A DNA stretch of 64,000 bases from SG-bin9 sp049323835 (GCA_049323835.1 JBMOOJ010000077.1:45665-109664); one strand, 5' to 3'; numbered from the stretch's first letter, positions 1 through 7,612 are shown. Made by a program: numbers and translations. The notes: generated by a model from the letters alone, not told the origin.

Positions 1-681
1 TTCGCCCGTCAGGAATCGCTCCGGGTATGCGGTGATAAAGACCACCGGCACCTCGAATGCCCTCAGCAGCTCGTTCACCGCGTCAAGACCCGAACTGCCA
101 TCGGCAAGCTGAATATCAGCAAGAATCAAACCTGGACGTTTCTTGCTAGCCATCGCGACGGCATCCGTGTGTGTGCGGGCAACGCCGATGACATTGTGGC
201 CGAGGTTCTTGACGAGACTCTCCAGATCCATCGCAATGAACGTCTCGTCCTCGATAATGAGCACGTCGGTTGCGATCTCGGCCGCCATTTCACGGCCGGC
301 CGTATCCGCAAGCTGACGCACCTCGGCGACATCCTTTTGCAGGATGTAAGCCACATCTTCTTCCGCAAACCCCTCGAGCGACAGCAGCAGGAAGGCCTGG
401 CGCGGCAACGGAGTGATGTTCGACAGGCGCCGTTCCGACGGCACCTGAAGGAACGGAGCATCGGCACTTTCGTTCACCGCTACGGAATTCCAGATACCGG
501 TGAAGAGGCGGAAGAGCCCCGCGCGCGGCCCGTGTTTCTCATCGAGAAGCCCCGGATCCTGCAGCAGGGCCTCCAGCATCGCGGCGACATAGGCATCGCC
601 GGAGGCCTGGCTGCCGGTCAGAGCACGAGCGTAGCGCCGCAGCAGCGGCAGGTGTTCAGCAACAATTTGAGATCGAGACAT
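1..681 (-). CDS. phyR: PhyR, general stress response regulator (C-terminus cut by window edge)
   Basis: This is the anti-anti-sigma response regulator of the alphaproteobacterial general stress response. When phosphorylated it sequesters NepR and so frees EcfG. Reading the minus strand from the ATG at 681 gives 227 residues with no stop before the window edge; the family is roughly 260-270 residues, so a short C-terminal part is missing. Residues about 1-130 form an EcfG-like sigma domain (opening MSRSQIVAEHLPLLRRYARA). Residues about 138-227 form a receiver domain with acidic residues E144/D145, phospho-acceptor D189 in LILADIQLADG, and T217 followed by AYPE, the FATGUY-type signature. It is divergent from nepR-ecfG, the classic arrangement. 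Confidence 0.93.
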   Translation of the reverse strand, partial: MSRSQIVAEHLPLLRRYARALTGSQASGDAYVAAMLEALLQDPGLLDEKHGPRAGLFRLFTGIWNSVAVNESADAPFLQVPSERRLSNITPLPRQAFLLLSLEGFAEEDVAYILQKDVAEVRQLADTAGREMAAEIATDVLIIEDETFIAMDLESLVKNLGHNVIGVARTHTDAVAMASKKRPGLILADIQLADGSSGLDAVNELLRAFEVPVVFITAYPERFLTGE

Positions 682-922
682 CCCCACTCCATCGCTTGTG
701 CACGCGCAGCGAGGCCGGCTGCACTACCGTCATCCCTGCGCATGTCATCTTGCTCCTGACGACTCCCGAAAGCGATAAAAGTTCCCTGGCCTCGGAACTT
801 TTCAGCCGAACCTGCATTAGACCTTTCATACGTCTCGCGGCCCGCGCCGGGACGAAGCGGGGAAAGATCAAAAATCTGAGTAGGTTAGCCGTTCAAGGCT
901 TTGAGAAGGTTACGGATCGCAG
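682..922. promoter_or_regulatory. divergent phyR / nepR-ecfG promoter region
   Basis: This is the non-coding space between the divergent phyR and nepR genes. It contains GTTCC (781-785) and GGAAC (794-798), an inverted pair, so each strand carries a GGAAC, the -35 element of EcfG-type promoters. On the plus strand GGAAC is followed after 16 bases by CATT, one mismatch from the usual CGTT -10 element. On the minus strand no clean -10 is seen at the normal distance. Autoregulation by EcfG is known for this locus in relatives; here it is inferred from the -35 motifs. Confidence 0.5.
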
Positions 923-1204
923 ATGAAAGAAGCCAAGCCACAAGCAGTCAGACCCGCAAGATCTGGCAAACCCGGTGGACTGAATGCCGAGATTCAATCG
1001 CGGATCGGGCATCAGTTGCGCGCAATGTATGACGACGTGGTGCGCCAGGGTGTGCCGGATCGGTTTGCGGATCTGATCCGGAAACTTGACGGGCCGGACT
1101 CATCCGCATCCGGAACCGGAGACCCGTCTGGGCAGGGTGGAGGAGCGCCACATGCGGCGGCTTCTTCGTCAAACATTGCGGCAAAAACCGATGGGAGGGA
1201 CTAA
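923..1204 (+). CDS. nepR: NepR, anti-sigma factor for EcfG
   Basis: This small protein binds and silences EcfG until phosphorylated PhyR displaces it. It has 93 residues. The conserved NepR core is plain at about residues 28-52: IGHQLRAMYDDVVRQGVPDR followed by FADLIRKLD. The N-terminus is basic and the C-terminal tail is Gly/Ala/Ser-rich and looks disordered. Its TAA stop overlaps the ecfG ATG (TAATG), implying translational coupling and a fixed anti-sigma to sigma ratio. Confidence 0.92.
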   Translation: MKEAKPQAVRPARSGKPGGLNAEIQSRIGHQLRAMYDDVVRQGVPDRFADLIRKLDGPDSSASGTGDPSGQGGGAPHAAASSSNIAAKTDGRD

Positions 1205-1749
1205 TGCCCCTCACCAACGCCCTTCGGGATGACATTCTGGCAACCGTGCCAAGTCTCCGCGCATTTGCGATGTCGCTCAGCGGCAACAGCGATCGCGCCG
1301 ACGATCTGGTGCAGGAGACGCTGCTGCGCGCGCTTGCCAACATCGACTCCTTCCAGCCGGGCTCGAACCTGCCGGCGTGGCTATTCACGATTCTGCGCAA
1401 CCTCTTCCGCTCCGATTACCGGAAACGGCGGCGCGAAGTCGAGGATACGGACGGCAGCTATGCCGAGACGCTGAAATCGCATCCGAGTCAGACCGGACAC
1501 CTCGAGTTCGAGGAATTCCGTGCAGCACTCGATAAGCTGCCGCAGGATCAGCGCGAGGCCCTGATCCTGGTCGGAGCCTCCGGGTTCTCCTACGAAGATG
1601 CGGCCGCAATCTGCGGCTGCGCGGTCGGCACCATCAAGAGCCGCGTCAACCGCGCGCGTTCGAAGCTGAGCGCGATGCTCTACGTCGACAGCGCGGAAGA
1701 TTTCGGTCCGGACAACACGGTCCGCGCGGTGATCGGCGGCGGCGGATAG
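1204..1749 (+). CDS. ecfG: EcfG-type ECF sigma factor (sigma-T/EcfG, ECF15)
   Basis: This sigma factor directs RNA polymerase to general stress promoters (GGAAC...CGTT). The 181 residues show region 2 (about 10-80, with DDLVQETLLRALANIDSFQ and the basic NLFRSDYRKRRR stretch) and region 4 (about 105-165, with LPQDQREALILVGASGFSYE and a helix-turn-helix at VGTIKSRVNRARSKL). The length is normal. It starts at the ATG that overlaps the nepR stop. A strong hairpin terminator follows about 35 bases downstream, so nepR-ecfG forms a two-gene transcript. Confidence 0.93.
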   Translation: MPLTNALRDDILATVPSLRAFAMSLSGNSDRADDLVQETLLRALANIDSFQPGSNLPAWLFTILRNLFRSDYRKRRREVEDTDGSYAETLKSHPSQTGHLEFEEFRAALDKLPQDQREALILVGASGFSYEDAAAICGCAVGTIKSRVNRARSKLSAMLYVDSAEDFGPDNTVRAVIGGGG

Positions 1750-1784
1750 TCGCTGCTTCGATCGAGGCTTTTGCCTCCAGTAGA

Positions 1785-1820
1785 AAGAAAGCGGCCAGTT
1801 CGACTGGCCGCTTTCTTTTT
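1785..1820 (+). terminator. Rho-independent terminator after ecfG
   Basis: The GC-rich stem GCGGCCAGT (1791-1799), loop TCG and ACTGGCCGC (1803-1811) is extended by AAGAAA/TTTCTT and followed by more Ts. The A-rich left flank means it could also stop leftward transcription coming from the small membrane peptide gene. Confidence 0.85.
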
Positions 1821-1855
1821 GATGTCTCAGACGACTGGAGAGATGGCCTGGCTTG

Positions 1856-1939
1856 TCAGTTCAATCCGCCGAACGCCCAGATCAGGACAAGGATCGGAAG
1901 CGGAATACCCAAAAGCCAAAGCAGCAGATAGCGGCCCAT
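1856..1939 (-). CDS. 27-residue hydrophobic membrane peptide
   Basis: This small reading frame was found by eye. It begins MGRYLLLWLLGIP and ends IWAFGGLN before TGA: one transmembrane segment with two prolines (GIPLP) in the middle. A good ribosome-binding site, GGAGGG, sits 5 bases upstream of the ATG (1945-1950). From memory, tiny proteins of the MGRYLLLWLLGIP type recur in alphaproteobacteria and other proteobacteria, but their function is not known to me. It lies between the ecfG terminator and the sensor kinase gene. Confidence 0.65.
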   Translation of the reverse strand: MGRYLLLWLLGIPLPILVLIWAFGGLN

Positions 1940-2003
1940 ATCAACCCTCCAGACATCGTGACATTGATACCAAACCAATGTCCGGGAAGACGCTTTGTTC
2001 CGC

Positions 2004-3668
2004 TCACGTGCGGTTCGCAGGCACCTGCAATTTTCCGGTCCGCAGGATTTCCGGCGCGTCGAGCACGGTGCTCATCGGCGCCGTGAGCTCATAGACATAG
2101 CTCACATCGGTGAAGTAGGTCTTCGACGCGCCACCCAGGGCTTCAGGCGCCACGCGCTCGAGCAGGATGCGCCCGAAATCGCTGTCCGCACGGCGCGTCG
2201 CTTCGCTGGTGTTGAATTCTTCCCAGCGAAAGTTGAAAACCGTGTTCGGCTCGTCGCCGCTCAGCGACCATTGCACGACAACGTTCGGATGCTTGCCGAC
2301 CAGCGACAGTCCCTCATCCGAATGCGACGCGAGCTCGAAGAACAACAGCGCCAGGCTTTGCGCCGCTCGCGCGCTGACAACGAGATCGGGGCCGCTCAGC
2401 GAAATGCGTTCGGCGTGCGGAATCGCGCGGGCCTCGAACAGGCCCTTCAGCTTGACGCCTTGCCATTGGCTATCGCTGAGCAGCGTCACCACATGCGACA
2501 TCGCGTGGATTCGGCCGATCAGAAGCTCGCGCGCGACATTGAGATCGACGCCGGGCCGGATCGTCCGGGTGACGATCGACTGGATGACGGCGAGAATGTT
2601 CTTCACACGATGATTGAGTTCGTCGATGACAGCCGTCAAACGCCGCTCGAAATCGATCCGGGTTTCGATCTCGCGGGTCAGGCGCAGATTGCTGTGAACG
2701 ACGTAGCCCAGCAGCCCGCAAACGACACTGGTGAGAGCGATGCCGATCAGCGCGACGATCCCTGCAATATCGCGCGCGCGGATCGACGGCTCGGTTTTCG
2801 GATAGTAGGTGAGCGTCCAGTCGCGGCCGCCGAAGATCACGGTCCGCGCCCAGCCCTGCACGCCTTCCGGCTGGCGCACGGGCGCGGTCGTCACCTTACC
2901 TTCGGCATCCGCTCGCAGTTCTTGCGACGGGTTGCCCGGATCGATCAGCGAGACCGTGAACGGAGCGGTGCCATCGCTCGGCAGCATCAGCGGCGCAAGG
3001 TGATACGAAATGGAGATAAAGCCGAGAACGTCGTCCGAGGTGTCGCGCGTCACCGCAGCCGCCAGCACGACCCCCAGCGCACCATCGCTGATCAGGCGAA
3101 ACGGGTTGGAACTGATCGGCTTGCCTTCCTTTGCGCTACGCGCGAGCACCGGCCCGAGATTGGGGCTTTTTTCGAGAGAACGGCCGGCGAGAGCCATGAC
3201 ACCCGGCGACTTGGGCTCGACGTCCATGATCACGAGCTGCGGCTCGCGGACCGCCGCAAGATCAAGCGGCGCGTCGTCAGACCCGCGCAGCACCGGCTTG
3301 GGATAGCCCGCACGCATGAGTTCTGCCTCGGCCGCGGCAAGGTCGCCGGGCTGGATGCGAGAAATCCAGCTCACCACAGCGAAATCGGTCCGCGAGGCCA
3401 CGATGGCCGGGCGCAACGGCTTCAGCGTGTCGGATTGATAGAATGCCGGCGACCGGAACAGGCCGACCGCCACGCGCATCAAGAGCTCGCGTTCGCCGAG
3501 CCGGTCCTGAACCGCGCCCGCGTGACTGTCGATCGCCCGCGCCAGCGCGAGCTGATCGAGCGACTGCTCCTGGTCGTAAACGCGCAGCGCAGTGAGACCC
3601 GAGGCGAGCACCCCGAGCAAAGCCACCAGCGCAATCATGATTCCCAGCCGGAGCACGCGCTTACTCAA
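2004..3668 (-). CDS. CHASE-domain HWE/HisKA_2-type sensor histidine kinase with altered N-box
   Basis: This is a membrane sensor kinase of 554 residues, probably part of the general stress pathway because it sits next to phyR-nepR-ecfG. It has an N-terminal transmembrane helix (about 7-29), a periplasmic CHASE-like domain (about 60-290), a second helix (about 299-322), and an HWE-type dimerisation domain with phospho-acceptor H353 in DELNHRVKNILAVIQS. The ATP-binding domain is unusual: the expected hELaTNAxKyG box reads FELASHSDEG, so the Mg-binding Asn is His449, and the G-box reads DFGRILLERV. The start is uncertain: 3668 is TTG without a clear ribosome site; ATG at 3638 or GTG at 3656 are alternatives. 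Confidence 0.82.
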   Translation of the reverse strand: MSKRVLRLGIMIALVALLGVLASGLTALRVYDQEQSLDQLALARAIDSHAGAVQDRLGERELLMRVAVGLFRSPAFYQSDTLKPLRPAIVASRTDFAVVSWISRIQPGDLAAAEAELMRAGYPKPVLRGSDDAPLDLAAVREPQLVIMDVEPKSPGVMALAGRSLEKSPNLGPVLARSAKEGKPISSNPFRLISDGALGVVLAAAVTRDTSDDVLGFISISYHLAPLMLPSDGTAPFTVSLIDPGNPSQELRADAEGKVTTAPVRQPEGVQGWARTVIFGGRDWTLTYYPKTEPSIRARDIAGIVALIGIALTSVVCGLLGYVVHSNLRLTREIETRIDFERRLTAVIDELNHRVKNILAVIQSIVTRTIRPGVDLNVARELLIGRIHAMSHVVTLLSDSQWQGVKLKGLFEARAIPHAERISLSGPDLVVSARAAQSLALLFFELASHSDEGLSLVGKHPNVVVQWSLSGDEPNTVFNFRWEEFNTSEATRRADSDFGRILLERVAPEALGGASKTYFTDVSYVYELTAPMSTVLDAPEILRTGKLQVPANRT

Positions 3669-3867
3669 AATCGTGATGGATCGGATGCTTGTTCACGGGC
3701 TTCGGTCAAATCCCCGCCGGGGCGCTGTCGAGAAAAGGGACAAAAGAACAAGGGACACGCCGCAATTCCCGGTTGCAGGCTGCAGTGCCGCCTGCAGCGA
3801 GCCTGAGTATCTTAATTCTCGTTCCAAACCTTGGTTCCATCGGCGCAGATGAATCTTTTACCCGGCA

Positions 3868-4059
3868 TCAGCGCTGCCGCTCCGGATCAAAGTTGCTCGG
3901 CGGCGCCATGGCCGCCTTGCGCACGAGTTCGCTGAGTGGCGGGCGCGACATCCCGATATGATCCAGGCGCGGCTGCGCGCGGGCCAGGATCAGACCGACC
4001 ACAATCAGGATAATGCCTGTGACGACGAGTCCCAGAAACATCTTGCCGTAGTCGAGCAT
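3868..4059 (-). CDS. small membrane protein, function unknown
   Basis: The product has 63 residues. It opens MLDYGKMFLGLVVTGIILIV, a single transmembrane helix at about residues 5-27, followed by a polar tail rich in Arg, Pro and Ser. It starts at ATG 4059 with only a weak upstream GGGTG. No family is recognised. Support comes from the well-formed membrane segment and the lack of a competing gene; it is a hypothetical protein and may not be real. Confidence 0.5.
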   Translation of the reverse strand: MLDYGKMFLGLVVTGIILIVVGLILARAQPRLDHIGMSRPPLSELVRKAAMAPPSNFDPERQR

Positions 4060-4225
4060 CGTTCACGCACCCAGCGATATCGGGGCTAACCGCTTGAGCG
4101 CGGAAGCGTTCCGATTTCCTTTGGCAGGATGGTGGAAAATCCCGGTCTGGAGGAAGGAAGCATCCCCGGCGGCCGCTGCCTCACCCCGGCAAGAGCGAGG
4201 CAGACCGGGTGCCGGACCGTTCCGG

Positions 4226-4525
4226 TCAGAGCTTCTCGATATTGCCGTCGCTGATGATCTCGATCTCGGTCGGCGACGCCTTGAACGGCGCCGAGAGCGA
4301 TCGCCACACTTTCATGTGTGCCGAGCGGGCATGCGCGGCGAGGTCCTCGCGCGTCGCCCATCGCTCCACCACGACGAACCGGTTGGGGTCGTTCACGCTG
4401 ACATGGCTGTCGTAGTAGATGCAGCCTTTCTCCTTCTGCGTCTCAGCAATGCACTCCTTCGCGCCGGCCAGATAAGCGTCGCGGTGTTCAGGCTTCACCT
4501 GTGTGGTGGCAACAACATAGATCAT
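4226..4525 (-). CDS. ABM-fold (antibiotic biosynthesis monooxygenase / YgiN-like) protein, copy 1
   Basis: The product has 99 residues with the small dimeric ferredoxin-like fold of ABM proteins. It shows the N-terminal strand MIYVVATTQVKPEHRDAYLA, the central GCIYYDSHVSVNDPNRFVVVERW and a helix with AHARSAHMKVWR. Family members act on quinols or haem, or have no known substrate; none can be assigned here. The gene lies 15 bases downstream of a clearly similar paralogue, so the two are probably co-transcribed. Confidence 0.82.
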   Translation of the reverse strand: MIYVVATTQVKPEHRDAYLAGAKECIAETQKEKGCIYYDSHVSVNDPNRFVVVERWATREDLAAHARSAHMKVWRSLSAPFKASPTEIEIISDGNIEKL

Positions 4526-4540
4526 GGCGGCCTCCTCGCG

Positions 4541-4840
4541 TTACCGGATATCGACCTTTGCCGGGGTGATGATCTCGATCTTTGCCGGCGCGCTCATGCA
4601 TTCCTTCACCACCTTGCGCCAGGCCCGCATGTGGTCGCTCGCGCCGTGCGGCCCGAGCGCATCCGTGTTCTCCCATTGCTCGACGAACACGAACTTCGCC
4701 GGATCGGTCACGCTCTCGTGCATATCGTACGCGATGCAGCCGGGCTCTTTCAGGGTCGCCGCGATGCAGACTTTTGCGCCGGCAATCAGCTCGGCGCGGG
4801 TTTCGGGCTTCACGGTGAGTGTGGCAACGACATAGATCAC
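4541..4840 (-). CDS. ABM-fold monooxygenase-like protein, copy 2
   Basis: This 99-residue paralogue sits directly upstream of the previous gene and shares its plan: MIYVVATLTVKPETRAELIA, then GCIAYDMHESVTDPAKFVFVEQW and SDHMRAWRKV. Equal length and order point to a tandem duplication followed by divergence. The upstream GGAG-type ribosome site fits a leftward two-gene operon. The substrate is unknown. Confidence 0.82.
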   Translation of the reverse strand: MIYVVATLTVKPETRAELIAGAKVCIAATLKEPGCIAYDMHESVTDPAKFVFVEQWENTDALGPHGASDHMRAWRKVVKECMSAPAKIEIITPAKVDIR

Positions 4841-5207
4841 GCGGCATTCCTCCGGTCGTTTTCAGGCTTCTTGGGCAGGGCCGGCCGCGGCCAGCGCCTT
4901 GAAATACCGGCAATTCTAGAGCTCGGATTACTGATTGCAACGCGCGGACGGCTCATCGGCGCCCAAACCGGCCGAAAACGGCCCAAAAAACCGAATCCGG
5001 GCTCATATTAATCTTGAAAGCGCCGTCTTCCTGTTCCATATGACCCGCACGACCTTGAGATTCATCAGGTCCCTGCAAGCTGCGTGTTCGAGCCCTCCAT
5101 TGGGCCTCAGGCTTGCCCCCGTCTCGCCAACACACGACACCCTAAACACGCTGGTGTCCCGAGACTTGCCCGTACCTGGCATTCCGCCAGGGACGCGCTC
5201 TCCTTTT
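4841..5207. other. non-coding region between ABM pair and helicase gene
   Basis: This gap of about 370 bases must hold the divergent promoters of the ABM pair and the RhlE-like helicase gene. A reading frame open from 4935 runs into the helicase, but the extra N-terminal residues resemble no helicase sequence. A long untranslated leader is more likely, as is common for cold-responsive DEAD-box genes. No further motif is evident. Confidence 0.5.
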
Positions 5208-6644
5208 ATGGAAAGACCTCTTTTGACCTCCTTTCAGGATTTCGGCCTCGCCGATCCCATCGCCCGTGCGCTCAAGGAAGAAAACTACGTTACGCCCACG
5301 CCCATTCAGGCCCAGACTATCCCGATCGCCCTGACCGGCCGCGACGTGGTCGGCATCGCCCAGACCGGCACCGGCAAGACCGCCTCCTTCGCTCTCCCCA
5401 TTCTGCACCTGCTGCTGCAATCGCGCGTCAGACCACAACCGAAACACTGCCGCGTGCTGGTGCTGAGCCCGACCCGCGAGCTGTCGGGCCAGATTCTCGA
5501 CAGCTTCAACGCCTATGGCCGGCATATGCGCCTGACCTCGGCGCTCGCCATCGGCGGCGTGCCGATGGGCCGTCAGGTCCGCGCCGTCATGCAGGGCGTC
5601 GAAGTGATGGTGGCCACCCCCGGCCGCCTGCTTGACCTCGTGCAGGGCAATGCGCTCAAGCTCAATCAGGTCGAGTTTCTCGTCCTCGACGAAGCCGACC
5701 GCATGCTCGACATGGGCTTCATCAACGACATCCGGAAAATCGTCACCAAGCTGCCGATGCGGCGGCAGACGCTGTTCTTCTCGGCCACCATGCCAAAGGA
5801 CATCGCCGATCTCGCCGAGCAGATGCTGCGCGATCCGGCGCGCGTCGCCGTGACGCCGGTCGCCTCGACCGTCGACCGCATCGAGCAGCGCGTGATCCAG
5901 GTCGATCACGCGGCCAAGCCCGCCCTGCTCGCCAGGCTGCTGACGCAGGAACCGGTCAACCGCGCCCTTGTCTTCACCCGCACCAAGCATGGCGCCGACA
6001 AGGTGGTGAAGGGCCTCGCCAAGTCCGGCATCGCCGCCGAGGCGATCCACGGCAACAAGTCGCAAAACCACCGCGAGCGCGTGCTCGCCGCCTTCCGGTC
6101 CGGACAAATCCGGACCCTCGTCGCCACCGACATTGCCGCACGCGGCATCGACGTCGATGGCGTCAGCCACGTGGTCAACTTCGACCTGCCGAACGTACCG
6201 GAAACCTACGTCCATCGCATCGGCCGCACCGCCCGTGCCGGCGCCGATGGCATCGCGATCTCGCTCTGCGCCGGCCCCGACGAGCAGGGTTACCTGCGCG
6301 ATATCGAGCGGCTGATCCGTATCAGCCTGCCGAAGGAAGATCTGCGGACCCCGGGCCAACGCGATGCGTCCCCCGCCCCGCATCATCGCCCGGGACGGGC
6401 ACCGCATCACCATGGCCATGGTGGCCGGCCGCAGCGTGACGATGCGAGCCCCGCCTCGAAAGGACCGCGCCGGCGCCGGAAGCACGGCGGCGGTGGCCAG
6501 CCCAACCGGCACGATGCGCCCCGCCCGTCGCACGGCGGCAACCCATCGCATGGCGGCCAGAGTGATGGTATTCAGGGCGTCGCATTTTTGCGCCGCGACA
6601 GCCGGCCCGCGCAGCCGAACCGCAACCGTAACTCACGCAGCTAA
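5208..6644 (+). CDS. rhlE: DEAD-box ATP-dependent RNA helicase, RhlE-like
   Basis: This helicase unwinds RNA during ribosome assembly or RNA decay, typically important in the cold. It has 478 residues from ATG 5208; a TTG at 5223 preceded by GGAAAG gives the family-like start (M)TSFQDFGL and is a credible alternative. The motifs in order are FxxFGL, the Q-motif TPTPIQAQTIP, Walker A AQTGTGKT, PTRELSGQI, VATPGRLLD, DEAD (in VLDEADRMLD), SAT (FFSATMP), then RGIDVDGVSHVVNFD and HRIGRTARAG. The tail from about residue 385 is rich in His, Arg, Gly and Pro, a likely disordered RNA-binding extension. Confidence 0.9.
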   Translation: MERPLLTSFQDFGLADPIARALKEENYVTPTPIQAQTIPIALTGRDVVGIAQTGTGKTASFALPILHLLLQSRVRPQPKHCRVLVLSPTRELSGQILDSFNAYGRHMRLTSALAIGGVPMGRQVRAVMQGVEVMVATPGRLLDLVQGNALKLNQVEFLVLDEADRMLDMGFINDIRKIVTKLPMRRQTLFFSATMPKDIADLAEQMLRDPARVAVTPVASTVDRIEQRVIQVDHAAKPALLARLLTQEPVNRALVFTRTKHGADKVVKGLAKSGIAAEAIHGNKSQNHRERVLAAFRSGQIRTLVATDIAARGIDVDGVSHVVNFDLPNVPETYVHRIGRTARAGADGIAISLCAGPDEQGYLRDIERLIRISLPKEDLRTPGQRDASPAPHHRPGRAPHHHGHGGRPQRDDASPASKGPRRRRKHGGGGQPNRHDAPRPSHGGNPSHGGQSDGIQGVAFLRRDSRPAQPNRNRNSRS

Positions 6645-6667
6645 CCGCATTCGTTCTGGAGAACCCT

Positions 6668-6952
6668 ATGGCGAAAGAAGAGCTGATCCAGTTCGAAGGA
6701 CTGGTCACCGAAATCCTCCCCGATGCCCGCTATCGCGTTCAGCTCGATGCCGGGCACGAGATCATTGCCTACACCGCGGGCAAGATGAAAAAGAACCGGA
6801 TCAAGACGCTGGCCGGCGATCGCGTGACCATCGAGATGTCTCCCTATGATCTGGAGAAGGGCCGGCTGATCTTCCGGCACAAGGATGAGCGTCCGGGCGG
6901 CGCGCCGGTGCCGCGAGGCGGTCAGGCGCGCGGCCAGTTCCGGCGCCGCTAG
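6668..6952 (+). CDS. infA: translation initiation factor IF-1 with C-terminal extension
   Basis: This is an S1/OB-fold initiation factor that binds the 30S A-site. It has 94 residues, against about 72 usually. The core has MAKEELIQFEGLVTEILPDA, LDAGHEIIAYTAGKMKKNRI, GDRVTIEMSPYDLEKGRLIFR; the extra C-terminal 20 or so residues are Arg/Gly-rich. The gene lies 23 bases after the RhlE-like gene with a GGAGAA ribosome site, so it is probably co-transcribed with it. Genomes of this group can carry more than one infA, so this may be a second copy. Confidence 0.9.
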   Translation: MAKEELIQFEGLVTEILPDARYRVQLDAGHEIIAYTAGKMKKNRIKTLAGDRVTIEMSPYDLEKGRLIFRHKDERPGGAPVPRGGQARGQFRRR

Positions 6953-7236
6953 CCTGCCTTCGGGGCAACCGGCGGCGCGGACATCCGCAGCCGTCGGCCC
7001 CGGTGATTGCGCCGCAATTGAGACAAATTGCCCGGTGCCAAAAAAACGATCCGCTCCGGATTGTTTCAGGCTTTCTTTTCGCCTAAACTTTCCGGCATCG
7101 ATTTTCGGCCGGACGTGACATGAGCTACCACCGGTACAGCCGGTTTAGACGCTGACGACCTCACCCAAAATTCGATATCACCAACCCGCTTCGCCGTGGG
7201 TTTTGACGCGACTTAAGTATCGAAAAGGACTTCCCC
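6953..7236 (+). promoter_or_regulatory. intergenic region and probable long 5' leader of the cold-shock gene
   Basis: These 284 bases separate infA from csp. The distal half probably forms the long leader typical of cold-shock mRNAs. It contains a possible 11-codon reading frame (7120-7155, MSYHRYSRFRR then TGA), a small hairpin ACCGG/CCGGT overlapping it, and AACCC (7183-7187)/GGGTT (7198-7202) followed by Ts, which might act as a weak attenuator. All of these are reading-by-eye inferences. Confidence 0.4.
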
Positions 7237-7449
7237 GTGAGCATGGGAACAGTGAAGTGGTTTAACGCGACTAAGGGCTACGGCTTCATCCAGCCGGATG
7301 ATGGCGGCAACGATGTGTTCGTGCACATCAGCGCCGTCGAGCGCGCCGGTCTCGGCACGCTGCGCGAAGGGCAGAAGATCAGCTACGAAATCGTCGCCGA
7401 TCGCCGTTCGGGCAAGTCGTCCGCTGACAATCTGCGCGCCGCAGGCTAA
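7237..7449 (+). CDS. cold-shock domain protein (CspA family)
   Basis: This is a 70-residue single-stranded nucleic-acid-binding protein that acts as an RNA chaperone. It carries both RNA-binding motifs: KGYGFIQP (RNP1) and DVFVHISAV (RNP2), after MGTVKWFN. GTG 7237 is chosen as start because AAGGAC lies 6 bases upstream; the ATG at 7243 would be too far from it. A hairpin terminator follows. Its neighbours (RhlE-like helicase, IF-1) fit a cold or translation group. Confidence 0.92.
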   Translation: MSMGTVKWFNATKGYGFIQPDDGGNDVFVHISAVERAGLGTLREGQKISYEIVADRRSGKSSADNLRAAG

Positions 7450-7501
7450 CACGTTCCGCGGTCCGGCCGCGGTCAACGCAACAACTGCTGGCAAGATGGC
7501 G

Positions 7502-7535
7502 AAGGGCCGCGTGATGCGCGGCCCTTTTGCTTTTG
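7502..7535 (+). terminator. Rho-independent terminator after cold-shock gene
   Basis: Stem AAGGGCCGC (7502-7510), loop GTGATGC, stem GCGGCCCTT (7518-7526), followed by TTGCTTTT. It lies about 50 bases past the csp stop and before the convergent tadC gene. Confidence 0.8.
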
Positions 7536-7612
7536 GTGGCTGGTATTGACGATCAGCCTTGGTGCTTTGCGTTAACGGCGGCGTTGCGCGCGCCCCGAAC
7601 CAGGCTGCTGCC

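Noticed and set aside
1995..3806. 603-codon plus-strand open frame opposite the sensor kinase
   Set aside because: It is antisense to a kinase with clear membrane helices and HWE motifs; the translated product is Arg/His/Gln-rich with no domain, as expected of a shadow frame in high-GC DNA.
3821..3838. EcfG-type promoter for the sensor kinase
   Set aside because: Two GGAAC elements occur on the minus strand, but no CGTT-like -10 lies 16-17 bases downstream of either.
4935..5207. N-terminal extension of the RhlE-like helicase
   Set aside because: The extra residues have no helicase homology by eye and the family starts at the FxDFGL region; this stretch is better read as promoter and leader.
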